The notes beneath the pieces are model-generated. The model did not search any database. It had not been told where the DNA came from and worked only from the letters and a program-made list of their open reading frames with translations. From assembly GCA_001303225.1 (NCBI GenBank), contig LJNI01000159.1, positions 1 to 5,309 on the forward strand: a stretch of 5,309 bases of DNA, given 5' to 3'. This document shows positions 1 through 5,097 of the stretch, one piece after another (positions within the stretch are counted from its first letter, which is position 1; each line of letters opens with the position of its first letter). The translations under genes and the position numbers were made by a program. This stretch comes from a candidate division TA06 bacterium DG_78 (GTDB lineage: Bacteria; Hydrothermota; Tepidihabitantia; SM23-42).

Positions 1-603
1 TTCAGCCATATTCTGTGTGCCGGTATGACACATTGTGACAGTGGCGTTTGCTCCCTTTTTTTTCTGAACTAATATCATTGCCAGTGGTTTTCCGACAATA
101 TTACTCCTACCTACAATAACAACATGCTTACCTGCAATCTCAATACCATTACGCAATATTAGCTGTTGAATACCATGAGGTGTACAGGGTAGGAACCCTG
201 GTGCGCCAATCATCATTCTGCCTACATTTACTGGGTGAAATCCATCTACATCCTTGTCTGGATCAATTGCATACAAAATTTTTTCTTCATTAATGTGGTC
301 GGGAAGAGGCAACTGAACCAAAATACCATGGATTGAATCGTCATGATTTAACGTATCAATTAATTTCGATAGGTCTTTTTCTTTATAATTGGCATCGAAT
401 TTATACTGTTGAGACAAAATTCCTACTTCTGTGCACGCCTTTTCTTTGCCCCGTACGTACGATATCGATGCTGGGTTGTCACCGATGAGAACGACTGCAA
501 GTCCAGGAACTACATTATGTTGTTCTTTCAGTTTTTCTATCTCTTCTTTCATTTCTTGCCGCATTGTTGCAGCGAGTTCTTTACCACTCAGAATTTTCGC
601 CAT
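1..603 (-). CDS. folD: Bifunctional methylenetetrahydrofolate dehydrogenase / methenyltetrahydrofolate cyclohydrolase, N-terminal part (cut by window edge)
   Basis: This reads without a stop for 201 codons from the ATG at 603 to the left edge, so the C-terminal third (about 85 of the usual 280-300 residues) is missing. FolD is a cytoplasmic enzyme that oxidises 5,10-methylene-THF with NAD(P)+ to methenyl-THF and hydrolyses that to 10-formyl-THF, supplying one-carbon units for purine and formyl-Met synthesis. Family signatures are clear: the SYVRGKEKACTEVGI segment with Tyr49 and catalytic Lys53, GILVQLPLP at 93-101 with Gln97, DKDVDGFHPVN at 116-126 with Asp120, PCTPHG at 139-144, and the Rossmann-fold VIVGRSNIVGKP at 162-173. 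The start is supported by GAGGAGG four bases upstream and the family-typical beginning MAKILSGKELA. It has its own predicted promoter, and a terminator separates it from the upstream gene on the same strand, so it is probably transcribed alone or heads an operon leftward. Confidence 0.97.
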   Translation of the reverse strand, partial: MAKILSGKELAATMRQEMKEEIEKLKEQHNVVPGLAVVLIGDNPASISYVRGKEKACTEVGILSQQYKFDANYKEKDLSKLIDTLNHDDSIHGILVQLPLPDHINEEKILYAIDPDKDVDGFHPVNVGRMMIGAPGFLPCTPHGIQQLILRNGIEIAGKHVVIVGRSNIVGKPLAMILVQKKKGANATVTMCHTGTQNMAE

Positions 604-607
604 GTAA

Positions 608-614
608 CCTCCTC
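608..614 (-). promoter_or_regulatory. folD ribosome binding site
   Basis: On the minus strand GAGGAGG lies four bases before the folD ATG. It is a near-perfect anti-16S match with slightly short spacing, and it fixes the start at 603. Confidence 0.85.
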
Positions 615-627
615 ATTGTCGTAGAGA

Positions 628-655
628 ATAATACCCGGAATATACCTATTGTCAA
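628..655 (-). promoter_or_regulatory. Predicted sigma-70-type promoter of folD
   Basis: Minus strand: TTGACA (650-655), a 16-base spacer, then TATTAT (628-633). The expected transcription start near 620-622 leaves a leader of about 18 bases that just contains the RBS. The -35 continues as TTGACAATAG, identical to the third TTGACAAT box at the other sigma-70-type gene promoter in this window. This could reflect a preferred -35 context or a shared operator. Confidence 0.6.
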
Positions 656-727
656 TATAATAGGAACTATTCTTGTACATCGGTTGCTGTTTAAACTGAT
701 TATGATTGCATGTAGATAGTAATGTGG

Positions 728-770
728 CATAAAATAAATAGGGGAGTGCTCGATGTAACACTCCCCTATT
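728..770 (-). terminator. Intrinsic terminator of the secreted repeat-protein gene
   Basis: Thirteen bases after the TAA at 784-786 the minus strand forms a perfect 12-bp stem, AATAGGGGAGTG (759-770 complement) with CACTCCCCTATT (737-748 complement), around a 10-base loop. It is followed by the T-rich run TATTTTAT. GC-rich stem core plus a U-rich tail is classic for a Rho-independent terminator. On the plus strand no T run follows, so it should work leftward only. It insulates folD from the upstream gene. Confidence 0.88.
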
Positions 771-783
771 CTCAATAATGATC

Positions 784-3381
784 TTATTGTATTAAGAGTA
801 ATTTTCCGAGTAAGGTATTATTTTTTCCTTCTGCCGAGCTAAGAGAAAGTTTCAAAAAATAGATGCCACAAGGAAGTTTCTGAGCAGTTTTATCTGTACC
901 ATCCCAGAGAATTTCATGTACTCCGGCATCCTTCCAGTCATCAACCAATATTTTTATTTTCTGTCCAAGCAGATTGTAAATAGCTATGCATACGACACTA
1001 CGCGTGGTGAGCGTATAACTAATCTTTGTACAGTCCTTAAATGGATTGGGCATACTGTATAAAAGAGGGGAACCTCTTGTTGATTCTCTTTGTTCCTGTA
1101 TGCTGCTGATCTCATCGGGTTCTGTCTTAATAAGAAACACATCATTATCACCTACACCAAATGAATTAGTGTAGCCAGTAATAATGTAGCCACCATCAGA
1201 GGTTTGGTAGAGTGAATAGCCTTTATCGTCACGACTTCCTCCGTATGTATCAGTGAAGAGTAATGTTCCATTGCCATCGGTTCTTATGAGATAGACATCA
1301 TAATCACCATCACCATATGAGTTGCTATAACCAGTAATGATGTAACCGCCATCAGTAGTTTGGTATACACAGTGGCCTCTATCCTCACCTTGACCACCAT
1401 ATGTTTCTGTCCAGAGAACATTGCCATTCGCATCAGTCTTGATAAGGTACACATCATAATTATCGAATGGATTAGTGTAGCCGGTAATGATATAGCCACC
1501 GTCTGAGGTTTGATACACAGAATAACCTTCATCATCTTTTGCACTACCATACGTTTTTGTCCATATAGTATCACCATTGGCATCGGTTTTGATGAGATAG
1601 ACATCATTTTGATCTATTCTGTAAGTATATCCAGTAATAATGTATCCACCATCTGTGGTTTGGTAGACAGAGAACCCTTCATCATTATCTATACCCCCAA
1701 ATGTTTTTGTCCAACTCGTATCACCGTTTGAATTGGTTTTTATAAGATATACGTCGCTCCTGAGCACACCGAATGGATACGTATACCCAGTAATGATGTA
1801 ACCGCCATCCGTAGTCTGGTATACTGAGTTGCCTCCATCATTTCCTGCACCACCGTATGTTCGTGTCCAGTTCGTATCGCCATCAGCATTTGTTTTCACG
1901 AGATACACATCACTTCTTCCTGCACCATAAGAGTTTGTGTAGCCAGTGATAATGTAGCCACCATCAGATGTTTGGTATACTGAGTTACCTCCATCATCTC
2001 CTGTACCTCCATACGTCTTTGTCCAGATTGTATTACCAACGCTATCAGTGTTTATCAGATAGACGTCAGCAGAATCACCCCTACCACTACGTAAACTGAA
2101 TGACGTTGTACTGCCAGCAATAATGTAGTTATTATCAGATGTCTGTTGCACTGCATAGCCTCGGTCATCACCGGTCCCTCCATAAGTATTGGTCCAACTG
2201 GTATCCATATGAGAGCCGGTTTTGACAATATAAACATCATTGCCTCCCGCACCGAATGATTGTGTACTTCCAACAATGATAAATCTATCATCAGAGGATT
2301 GTAGTACTGATGCACACTTCTCGTCATCTGTTCCTCCGTATGTACTTTCCCAAATAACATTCCCATTTATATCGGTCTTGATAAGATACATATCATAATC
2401 ACCTGCATTAAATGAATTACTATATCCTGCTAAAATGTAACCTCCATCAGACGTGTTTTGAATTGACCACCCTTGGTCATCACCGATATTCGGTCCATAT
2501 GTTTTTGTCCAGAGCGTATCACCATTATCTTGTGTTTTTATCACATAGATATCGTAATTGGTTTCTAATTCTGGCCGTGTACTTCCAATGATAACGAACC
2601 CAGCCTCAGGAGATTCTATTATTGAATGAGCTTCGTCATGGCCTGATCCGCCATACGTCCGTGTCCAGAGTGTATCGCCATTGACATCAAGGCTTATTAT
2701 ATAGGCGTCATACTCGACAGTGACGATTGACTGCGCATACCCGGCAATCATATATCCACCACTAGACATTTCTATAACTTCCCACGCCAATTCGCTTTCT
2801 GTATTTCCATACATCCGTGTCCAGAGTGTATCACCATTCGCATCCGATTTTATAATATACACATCACCAGAAGTAGCACCAAATGATTGTGTGTATCCTG
2901 CTACGATGTATCCATTATCTGATGTTTGTTTTACTGAATGCCCAACATCATTTTCGAAACCACCATACGTCATTGTCCAGAGTGTATCACCGTTTGCATC
3001 AGTTTTGATAAGGTAGACATCACTGTTACCAGCACCAAATGATAGTGTAGAACCGACTATGATATAGCCAGAATCGAGTGTCTGTTGTACAGAGTAACCG
3101 ATATCATTCTGTGTACCGCCATACAATTTTGTCCAGGCGGTGTCCCCATATTGATTGGTTTTTAAGAGGAAGATATCATAATCACGCGTTGGAGTCGATT
3201 GCGTTTGTCCGACAATGATGCAACCACCATCAAACGTCTTGCAAATTGAATTGCCTTGATCATCACCTTCCCATCCATACACTCGTGTCCACAATGTATC
3301 GGGCGCTTGAGCAAAAAGGCAGCTTAGATACATGAGGGTAGTACCCCATAGTAAATATAATTTTTTCGCGTAATGCTCCAT
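784..3381 (-). CDS. Secreted 14-repeat protein with FlgD-like / T9SS type A-like C-terminal domain
   Basis: 865 residues. Residues 1-26 form a signal peptide: KK near the N-terminus, hydrophobic LYLLWGTTLMYLSCLFA, likely cleavage after Ala24 or Ala26. The only cysteine (C21) has Y-L-S before it, a poor lipobox. Residues 28-756 are 14 tandem units of mostly 52 residues, consensus DTxWTKTYGGxxDDxGxSVxQT then SDGGYIIxGYTxSFGxG and DVYLIKTDANG. The repeats are beta-rich in appearance and probably form a propeller-like or solenoid surface structure, which is an inference. Residues about 775-865 are a FlgD-Ig/Por-secretion-tail-like domain (MPNPFKD, IYNLLGQKIKILVD, HEILWDGTD, CGIYFLKL) of the kind that sends proteins through the type IX system or anchors them in related phyla. 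No enzymatic motif is visible; a surface or extracellular adhesion or structural role is possible but unproven. The start is supported by AGAGGAAAG upstream and a sigma-54-type promoter close to it; a strong terminator ends it. The gene is monocistronic. Confidence 0.9.
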   Translation of the reverse strand: MEHYAKKLYLLWGTTLMYLSCLFAQAPDTLWTRVYGWEGDDQGNSICKTFDGGCIIVGQTQSTPTRDYDIFLLKTNQYGDTAWTKLYGGTQNDIGYSVQQTLDSGYIIVGSTLSFGAGNSDVYLIKTDANGDTLWTMTYGGFENDVGHSVKQTSDNGYIVAGYTQSFGATSGDVYIIKSDANGDTLWTRMYGNTESELAWEVIEMSSGGYMIAGYAQSIVTVEYDAYIISLDVNGDTLWTRTYGGSGHDEAHSIIESPEAGFVIIGSTRPELETNYDIYVIKTQDNGDTLWTKTYGPNIGDDQGWSIQNTSDGGYILAGYSNSFNAGDYDMYLIKTDINGNVIWESTYGGTDDEKCASVLQSSDDRFIIVGSTQSFGAGGNDVYIVKTGSHMDTSWTNTYGGTGDDRGYAVQQTSDNNYIIAGSTTSFSLRSGRGDSADVYLINTDSVGNTIWTKTYGGTGDDGGNSVYQTSDGGYIITGYTNSYGAGRSDVYLVKTNADGDTNWTRTYGGAGNDGGNSVYQTTDGGYIITGYTYPFGVLRSDVYLIKTNSNGDTSWTKTFGGIDNDEGFSVYQTTDGGYIITGYTYRIDQNDVYLIKTDANGDTIWTKTYGSAKDDEGYSVYQTSDGGYIITGYTNPFDNYDVYLIKTDANGNVLWTETYGGQGEDRGHCVYQTTDGGYIITGYSNSYGDGDYDVYLIRTDGNGTLLFTDTYGGSRDDKGYSLYQTSDGGYIITGYTNSFGVGDNDVFLIKTEPDEISSIQEQRESTRGSPLLYSMPNPFKDCTKISYTLTTRSVVCIAIYNLLGQKIKILVDDWKDAGVHEILWDGTDKTAQKLPCGIYFLKLSLSSAEGKNNTLLGKLLLIQ
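1114..3300 (-). repeat. Fourteen in-frame tandem repeats, about 156-bp period
   Basis: Coding repeats R1-R14 of the secreted protein cover residues 28-756. Unit lengths in residues are 52, 52, 52, 52, 52, 53, 52, 57, 52, 52, 50, 50, 52, 51. R8 carries a five-residue insertion (the SLRSGRGDSA stretch, near residues 429-438) and contains an RGD triplet. R11 and R12 each lack two residues in the SFGAG loop. R9-R14 (about 1114-2034) are much more alike, nearly all with VYQT(S/T)DGGYIITGY, whereas R1-R7 have diverged. This suggests recent expansion or gene conversion at the C-terminal side. Confidence 0.95.
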
Positions 3382-3387
3382 ACGATG

Positions 3388-3396
3388 CTTTCCTCT
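3388..3396 (-). promoter_or_regulatory. Ribosome binding site of the secreted repeat-protein gene
   Basis: Minus strand AGAGGAAAG; the AGGA core is about nine bases before the ATG at 3381. It falls within the short leader expected from the sigma-54-type promoter upstream and supports the chosen start. Confidence 0.7.
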
Positions 3397-3408
3397 ATTT
3401 CTATGTTA

Positions 3409-3425
3409 AGCAAAATATATGCCAA
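3409..3425 (-). promoter_or_regulatory. Predicted sigma-54 (-24/-12) promoter of the secreted repeat-protein gene
   Basis: Minus strand TTGGCATATATTTTGCT matches the sigma-54 consensus TGGCAC-N5-TTGC(A/T) with one mismatch (T for C at the end of TGGCA[C]). The invariant GG (3422-3423) and GC (3410-3411) are separated by exactly ten bases. A start 12 bases after the -12 C falls near 3398, giving a leader of about 17 bases that holds the RBS. No good sigma-70 promoter is seen nearby; the TATATT inside this element has no matching -35. Such promoters need an AAA+ enhancer-binding activator, consistent with the palindromes upstream. Confidence 0.6.
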
Positions 3426-3473
3426 CTATAGATAAGAAATTTCTCATGATTTCGGGACTTTTTTGCTTTGTAC

Positions 3474-3509
3474 TGTCTCAAAACACATTCATTGTTCCAT
3501 TTTGAGACA
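3474..3509. promoter_or_regulatory. Perfect 10-bp inverted repeat, candidate activator (UAS) site
   Basis: TGTCTCAAAA (3474-3483) and TTTTGAGACA (3500-3509) are exact inverted copies separated by 16 bases. Relative to the predicted sigma-54 start near 3398 they lie at about -76 to -111, the usual place for enhancer-binding-protein sites. A further GTCTC (3515-3519) pairs with the GAGAC at 3504-3508 to give a second, overlapping palindrome. A transcribed hairpin is an alternative, but no T run follows either arm. Confidence 0.55.
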
Positions 3510-3526
3510 CTTAAGTCTCGACGAAG

Positions 3527-3550
3527 TTGAGAATTTGGTAAATTTCTCAA
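3527..3550. promoter_or_regulatory. Second inverted repeat of the TTGAGAA/TTCTCAA type
   Basis: TTGAGAA (3527-3533) and TTCTCAA (3544-3550) are inverted arms around ten bases, with two more complementary pairs inside. AAATTTCTCA at 3540-3549 recurs exactly at 3437-3446. Together with the 3474-3509 palindrome this makes a cluster of TGAGA/TCTCA half-sites between the divergent genes, resembling repeated binding sites for one dimeric regulator. Confidence 0.4.
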
Positions 3551-3642
3551 TAATATAAAATGTTAAGCCGATAGTTTAGGATATCAATATATGCTGGAAA
3601 GTGGATTGTAAAAACCCAAATCTCAATCCATCAGCAGAATTA

Positions 3643-3670
3643 TTGACTTATAAAAATTGGTGACTATAAT
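3643..3670 (+). promoter_or_regulatory. Predicted sigma-70-type promoter in front of heptamer repeat A
   Basis: TTGACT (3643-3648), 16-base spacer, TATAAT (3665-3670). The start would fall near 3677, directly before the ATAnnGG heptamers. No start codon with an RBS and open frame follows before 3802, so it would either make a short noncoding RNA or read into the HTH-ATPase gene as a distal promoter. The TGACTATAATATG segment is repeated exactly at 4987-4999. Confidence 0.5.
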
Positions 3671-3709
3671 ATGAAACGGATAGGAGATAGCAGATAAGGG
3701 ATAAGGGTT
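3661..3709 (+). repeat. Heptamer-repeat element, copy A
   Basis: TGACTATAATATG is followed by four heptamers: ATAGGAG, ATAGCAG, ATAAGGG, ATAAGGG (3680-3707), then TT. It is a direct repeat of 4987-5036, where the layout is the same with one extra base and a few substitutions. Degenerate intergenic heptamer arrays are known from other bacteria, for example the STRR sequences of cyanobacteria; I do not recognise this family. Confidence 0.7.
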
Positions 3710-3745
3710 GAAAGCCAGTGCGCAGACTCCAATTACTTTAAGAAG

Positions 3746-3787
3746 TTGACAATAAATTTAAAAAAAGGTTGACAATAAGTTGACAAT
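3746..3787 (+). repeat. Upstream trio of TTGACAAT boxes (candidate operator)
   Basis: TTGACAAT occurs at 3746, 3769 and 3780, with start-to-start offsets 23 and 11 bases, the latter about one helical turn. The middle box supplies the -35 of the gene promoter and the third sits in the spacer before the -10, a position where a bound protein would block RNA polymerase. The same trio with identical offsets recurs at 4802-4843. Confidence 0.65.
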
Positions 3788-3796
3788 AGTTATAAT
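3769..3796 (+). promoter_or_regulatory. Predicted promoter of the HTH-ATPase gene (leaderless)
   Basis: TTGACA (3769-3774), 16-base spacer, TATAAT (3791-3796): both hexamers match the sigma-70 consensus fully. The -10 ends five bases before the ATG at 3802, so transcription should begin at or within a base or two of the start codon. No Shine-Dalgarno sequence precedes the ATG, which agrees with a leaderless mRNA. Confidence 0.7.
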
Positions 3797-3801
3797 ATAC
3801 T

Positions 3802-4818
3802 ATGGATACAATAGAAAAGATATTAAAATATATAAGAATAAAGAGGGCCGTGTCTGGCAAAGAGATAGCAGATTACCTTGGTATATCGAGACAGGCAGTA
3901 AATAAGCACCTCAAGGCATTGATCCAAAGGGGAAAGGTTATCAAAGAAGGGACGACAAGAGGGGCTGTATATAAAATTGCCGGAAAAATTAAGCCTCCAA
4001 AACGCTTGAGAAAAAAATATTTACTAGAAAATTTAGAAGAAGATAAAGTTTTTAAAGAAGTCGAATTATTACTGAATTTACGCAAAAACCTGAGGCGAAA
4101 TGTTTACGATATTATGAGCTATGCGTTCACGGAAGTACTAAATAATGCTATAGAACACTCACAGTCAAAAAATTGTGAAGTCGTAGTTGCTTTGGACCAA
4201 TACACGTGTAATTTTACTATAAGAGATAACGGTATTGGTATTTTCTATTCTATTTATACAAAGTTTAATTTACCTGATGAGGCATCTGCTATCGGAGAAC
4301 TTATCAAAGGCAAGACGACCACAATGAAAGAAAGACACAGTGGCGAAGGTGTATTTTTCATTTCAAAATCTGGAGATGATATTGTATTCAGATCTCATAA
4401 AGTAAACCTTATCTTTGATAATATAAAAAGGGATGTTTTTGTACAGGAGAGGAAATTTCAGAAAGGTACAGAAGTTGCGTTTAGTATTAGTCGTGCTTCC
4501 AAAAGGGAACTCGAAAAAATCTTTAAAAAGTATGCACCAGAGGAATTTGATTATAATTTTGAGAAGACGAGGGTTTTCGTTAAGCTATTTCAGGAAGAAT
4601 ATATATCGCGGTCCGAAGCAAAAAGAATGCTCTCCGGACTCGATAAATTTAAGGAGATTATTTTAGATTTTAAGGGTGTTAAGACCATAGGGCAAGGTTT
4701 TGTTGACGAAATATTTAGGGTATTTCAAAGACAGCATCCCGATATAATAATAAAAACTGAAAATCTTAACTCTCATGTGGCAATGATGATTAAACATGTA
4801 GTTGACAATAAAATTTAA
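3802..4818 (+). CDS. Winged-HTH / GHKL ATPase / STAS-like (DUF4325) regulatory protein
   Basis: 338 residues, no signal peptide or membrane segment, so cytoplasmic. Residues 1-62 form a winged helix of the BirA/MarR-like type: GKEIADYLGISRQAVNKHLKAL with the recognition helix near 29-41 and a wing around 44-58. Residues about 100-230 are a histidine-kinase-like ATPase domain: N box EVLNNAIEHS with Glu111, Asn114, Asn115 and His119; G1 box DNGIGI at 142-147; glycine-rich HSGEGVFF at 179-186. No phosphoacceptor-His domain is visible, so it resembles an RsbW-type anti-sigma switch kinase more than a sensor kinase. Residues about 265-335 match the STAS-like DUF4325 fold (FKEIILDFKGVKTIGQGFVDEIF). 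Known STAS/HATPase pairs act as partner switches; here both lie in one chain with a DNA-binding head, suggesting an ATP-gated transcription regulator, which is an inference. No partner gene is adjacent. TTGACAAT boxes overlap its promoter and its stop codon. Its codons are more AT-rich than those of the neighbouring secreted-protein gene. Confidence 0.88.
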   Translation: MDTIEKILKYIRIKRAVSGKEIADYLGISRQAVNKHLKALIQRGKVIKEGTTRGAVYKIAGKIKPPKRLRKKYLLENLEEDKVFKEVELLLNLRKNLRRNVYDIMSYAFTEVLNNAIEHSQSKNCEVVVALDQYTCNFTIRDNGIGIFYSIYTKFNLPDEASAIGELIKGKTTTMKERHSGEGVFFISKSGDDIVFRSHKVNLIFDNIKRDVFVQERKFQKGTEVAFSISRASKRELEKIFKKYAPEEFDYNFEKTRVFVKLFQEEYISRSEAKRMLSGLDKFKEIILDFKGVKTIGQGFVDEIFRVFQRQHPDIIIKTENLNSHVAMMIKHVVDNKI

Positions 4819-4843
4819 TTTTGGTTGACAATCAGTTGACAAT
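4802..4843 (+). repeat. Downstream trio of TTGACAAT boxes overlapping the stop codon
   Basis: TTGACAAT at 4802, 4825 and 4836, offsets 23 and 11 as in the upstream trio. Over 43 bases (3745-3787 against 4801-4843) I count 36 identities; six of the seven differences lie in the AT-rich linker. The first box encodes the Val-Asp-Asn of the protein end. No -10 hexamer is found at the expected distance from any box, so this copy is not an evident promoter. Confidence 0.65.
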
Positions 4844-4883
4844 GCATTTTAGCACGAGGGGAGGAAGCGTACAGCGAAGCCCC

Positions 4884-4902
4884 GCCCTTTCTGCGAAAAG
4901 GC
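4884..4902 (+). other. Small hairpin
   Basis: GCCCTTTC (4884-4891) pairs with GAAAAGGC (4895-4902) with one C-A mismatch and a three-base loop. No T tract follows. CTGCGAA inside it (4891-4897) can instead pair with TTCGCAG at 4945-4951, which would enclose the next hairpin, so two exclusive folds are possible. Confidence 0.4.
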
Positions 4903-4912
4903 AGGATGCTGG

Positions 4913-4945
4913 ATTTTACGACCGCATCAAAGATGCGGGTAAAAT
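4913..4945 (+). other. Long 14-bp hairpin with a two-base bulge
   Basis: ATTTTAC (4913-4919), bulge GA, CCGCATC (4922-4928), loop AAA, then the exact complements GATGCGG (4932-4938) and GTAAAAT (4939-4945). It is stable enough to stop 3' exonucleases or pause polymerase. It lacks a U tract, so it is not a standard terminator; it may still mark the 3' end of the HTH-ATPase mRNA. Confidence 0.55.
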
Positions 4946-4968
4946 TCGCAGGTGATGAGTGTAGGACG

Positions 4969-4996
4969 TTGACATCTAAAGACAACTGACTATAAT
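4969..4996 (+). promoter_or_regulatory. Consensus sigma-70-type promoter reading into the structured repeat region
   Basis: TTGACA (4969-4974), 16-base spacer, TATAAT (4991-4996): both hexamers are perfect. The start would be near 5003, just before the heptamers. There is no open frame with an RBS downstream on this strand within the window, so a noncoding transcript is the natural prediction. It parallels the promoter at 3643-3670. Confidence 0.55.
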
Positions 4997-5036
4997 ATGC
5001 CTACAGATAGGGGATAGCAGATAACGGATAAGGGTT
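4987..5036 (+). repeat. Heptamer-repeat element, copy B
   Basis: TGACTATAATATG, then heptamers ATAGGGG, ATAGCAG, ATAACGG, ATAAGGG (5007-5034) and TT. It is a direct copy of 3661-3709. Unlike copy A, it is followed by an inverted heptamer array (5051-5078). Confidence 0.7.
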
Positions 5037-5080
5037 AAAAAATAAAATACTCATATCTGACATCTCATATCTGTTATCTG
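5018..5080 (+). other. Hairpin formed by opposing heptamer arrays
   Basis: CAGATAACGGATA (5018-5030) pairs with TATCTGTTATCTG (5068-5080) over 13 positions, with one G-U pair. The right arm belongs to four heptamers TCATATC, TGACATC, TCATATC, TGTTATC (5051-5078). Read on the minus strand these are GATnnnn units like those of the left arm, so the two arms look like inverted arrays of one family. Confidence 0.55.
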
Positions 5081-5095
5081 TCCGCCTAAGGCGGA
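5081..5095 (+). other. GC-rich 6-bp hairpin
   Basis: TCCGCC (5081-5086), loop TAA, GGCGGA (5090-5095), a perfect stem. It begins directly after the heptamer hairpin and ends two bases before the tRNA-like repeat. No T run follows, so termination is doubtful. Confidence 0.5.
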
Positions 5096-5097
5096 AC

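Larger units (their letters stand above)
3382..3801. other. 420-bp divergent regulatory region
   Basis: No credible protein gene is present. From left to right it contains the leader, sigma-54-type promoter and TGAGA/TCTCA palindromes for the leftward gene (to 3550). Next come a weak 7-bp inverted repeat TGGATTG/CAATCCA (3602-3608 and 3624-3630, no T tract) and a promoter with heptamer repeats (3643-3707). It ends with the TTGACAAT boxes and promoter of the rightward gene. In 3551-3601 and 3711-3744 nothing recognisable is seen. Confidence 0.75.

Noticed and set aside
409..624. Plus-strand open frame of 71 codons
   Set aside because: It is the antisense of folD, which has clear family motifs across the same bases; no RBS and no recognisable protein.
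581..775. Minus-strand open frame of 64 codons between the two leftward genes
   Set aside because: It begins inside the terminator hairpin, covers the folD promoter and RBS, and overlaps the folD start in another frame; the protein resembles nothing.
2720..3016. Plus-strand 98-codon frame, and other antisense or out-of-frame frames in 1284-2366
   Set aside because: They are repetitive shadows of the tandem repeats of the secreted protein; their apparent periodicity comes from the real gene.
3310..3381. Lipoprotein signal on the secreted repeat protein (C21)
   Set aside because: Residues before the cysteine (Y-L-S) do not fit a lipobox, and an ordinary cleavage after FA or QA is a better match.
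3602..3630. Hairpin TGGATTG/CAATCCA as a terminator
   Set aside because: A 7-bp stem with a 15-base AT-rich loop and no T tract, and no gene on either strand ends just before it.
3873..4085. Minus-strand 70-codon frame, and the plus-strand frame at 4433-4666
   Set aside because: Both are shadows of the HTH-ATPase gene, whose domains are intact in frame across these bases.
4825..4852. Promoter from the downstream TTGACAAT boxes
   Set aside because: No TATAAT-like hexamer lies 15-19 bases after any of the three boxes; the best option is TTTTAG-like and weak.
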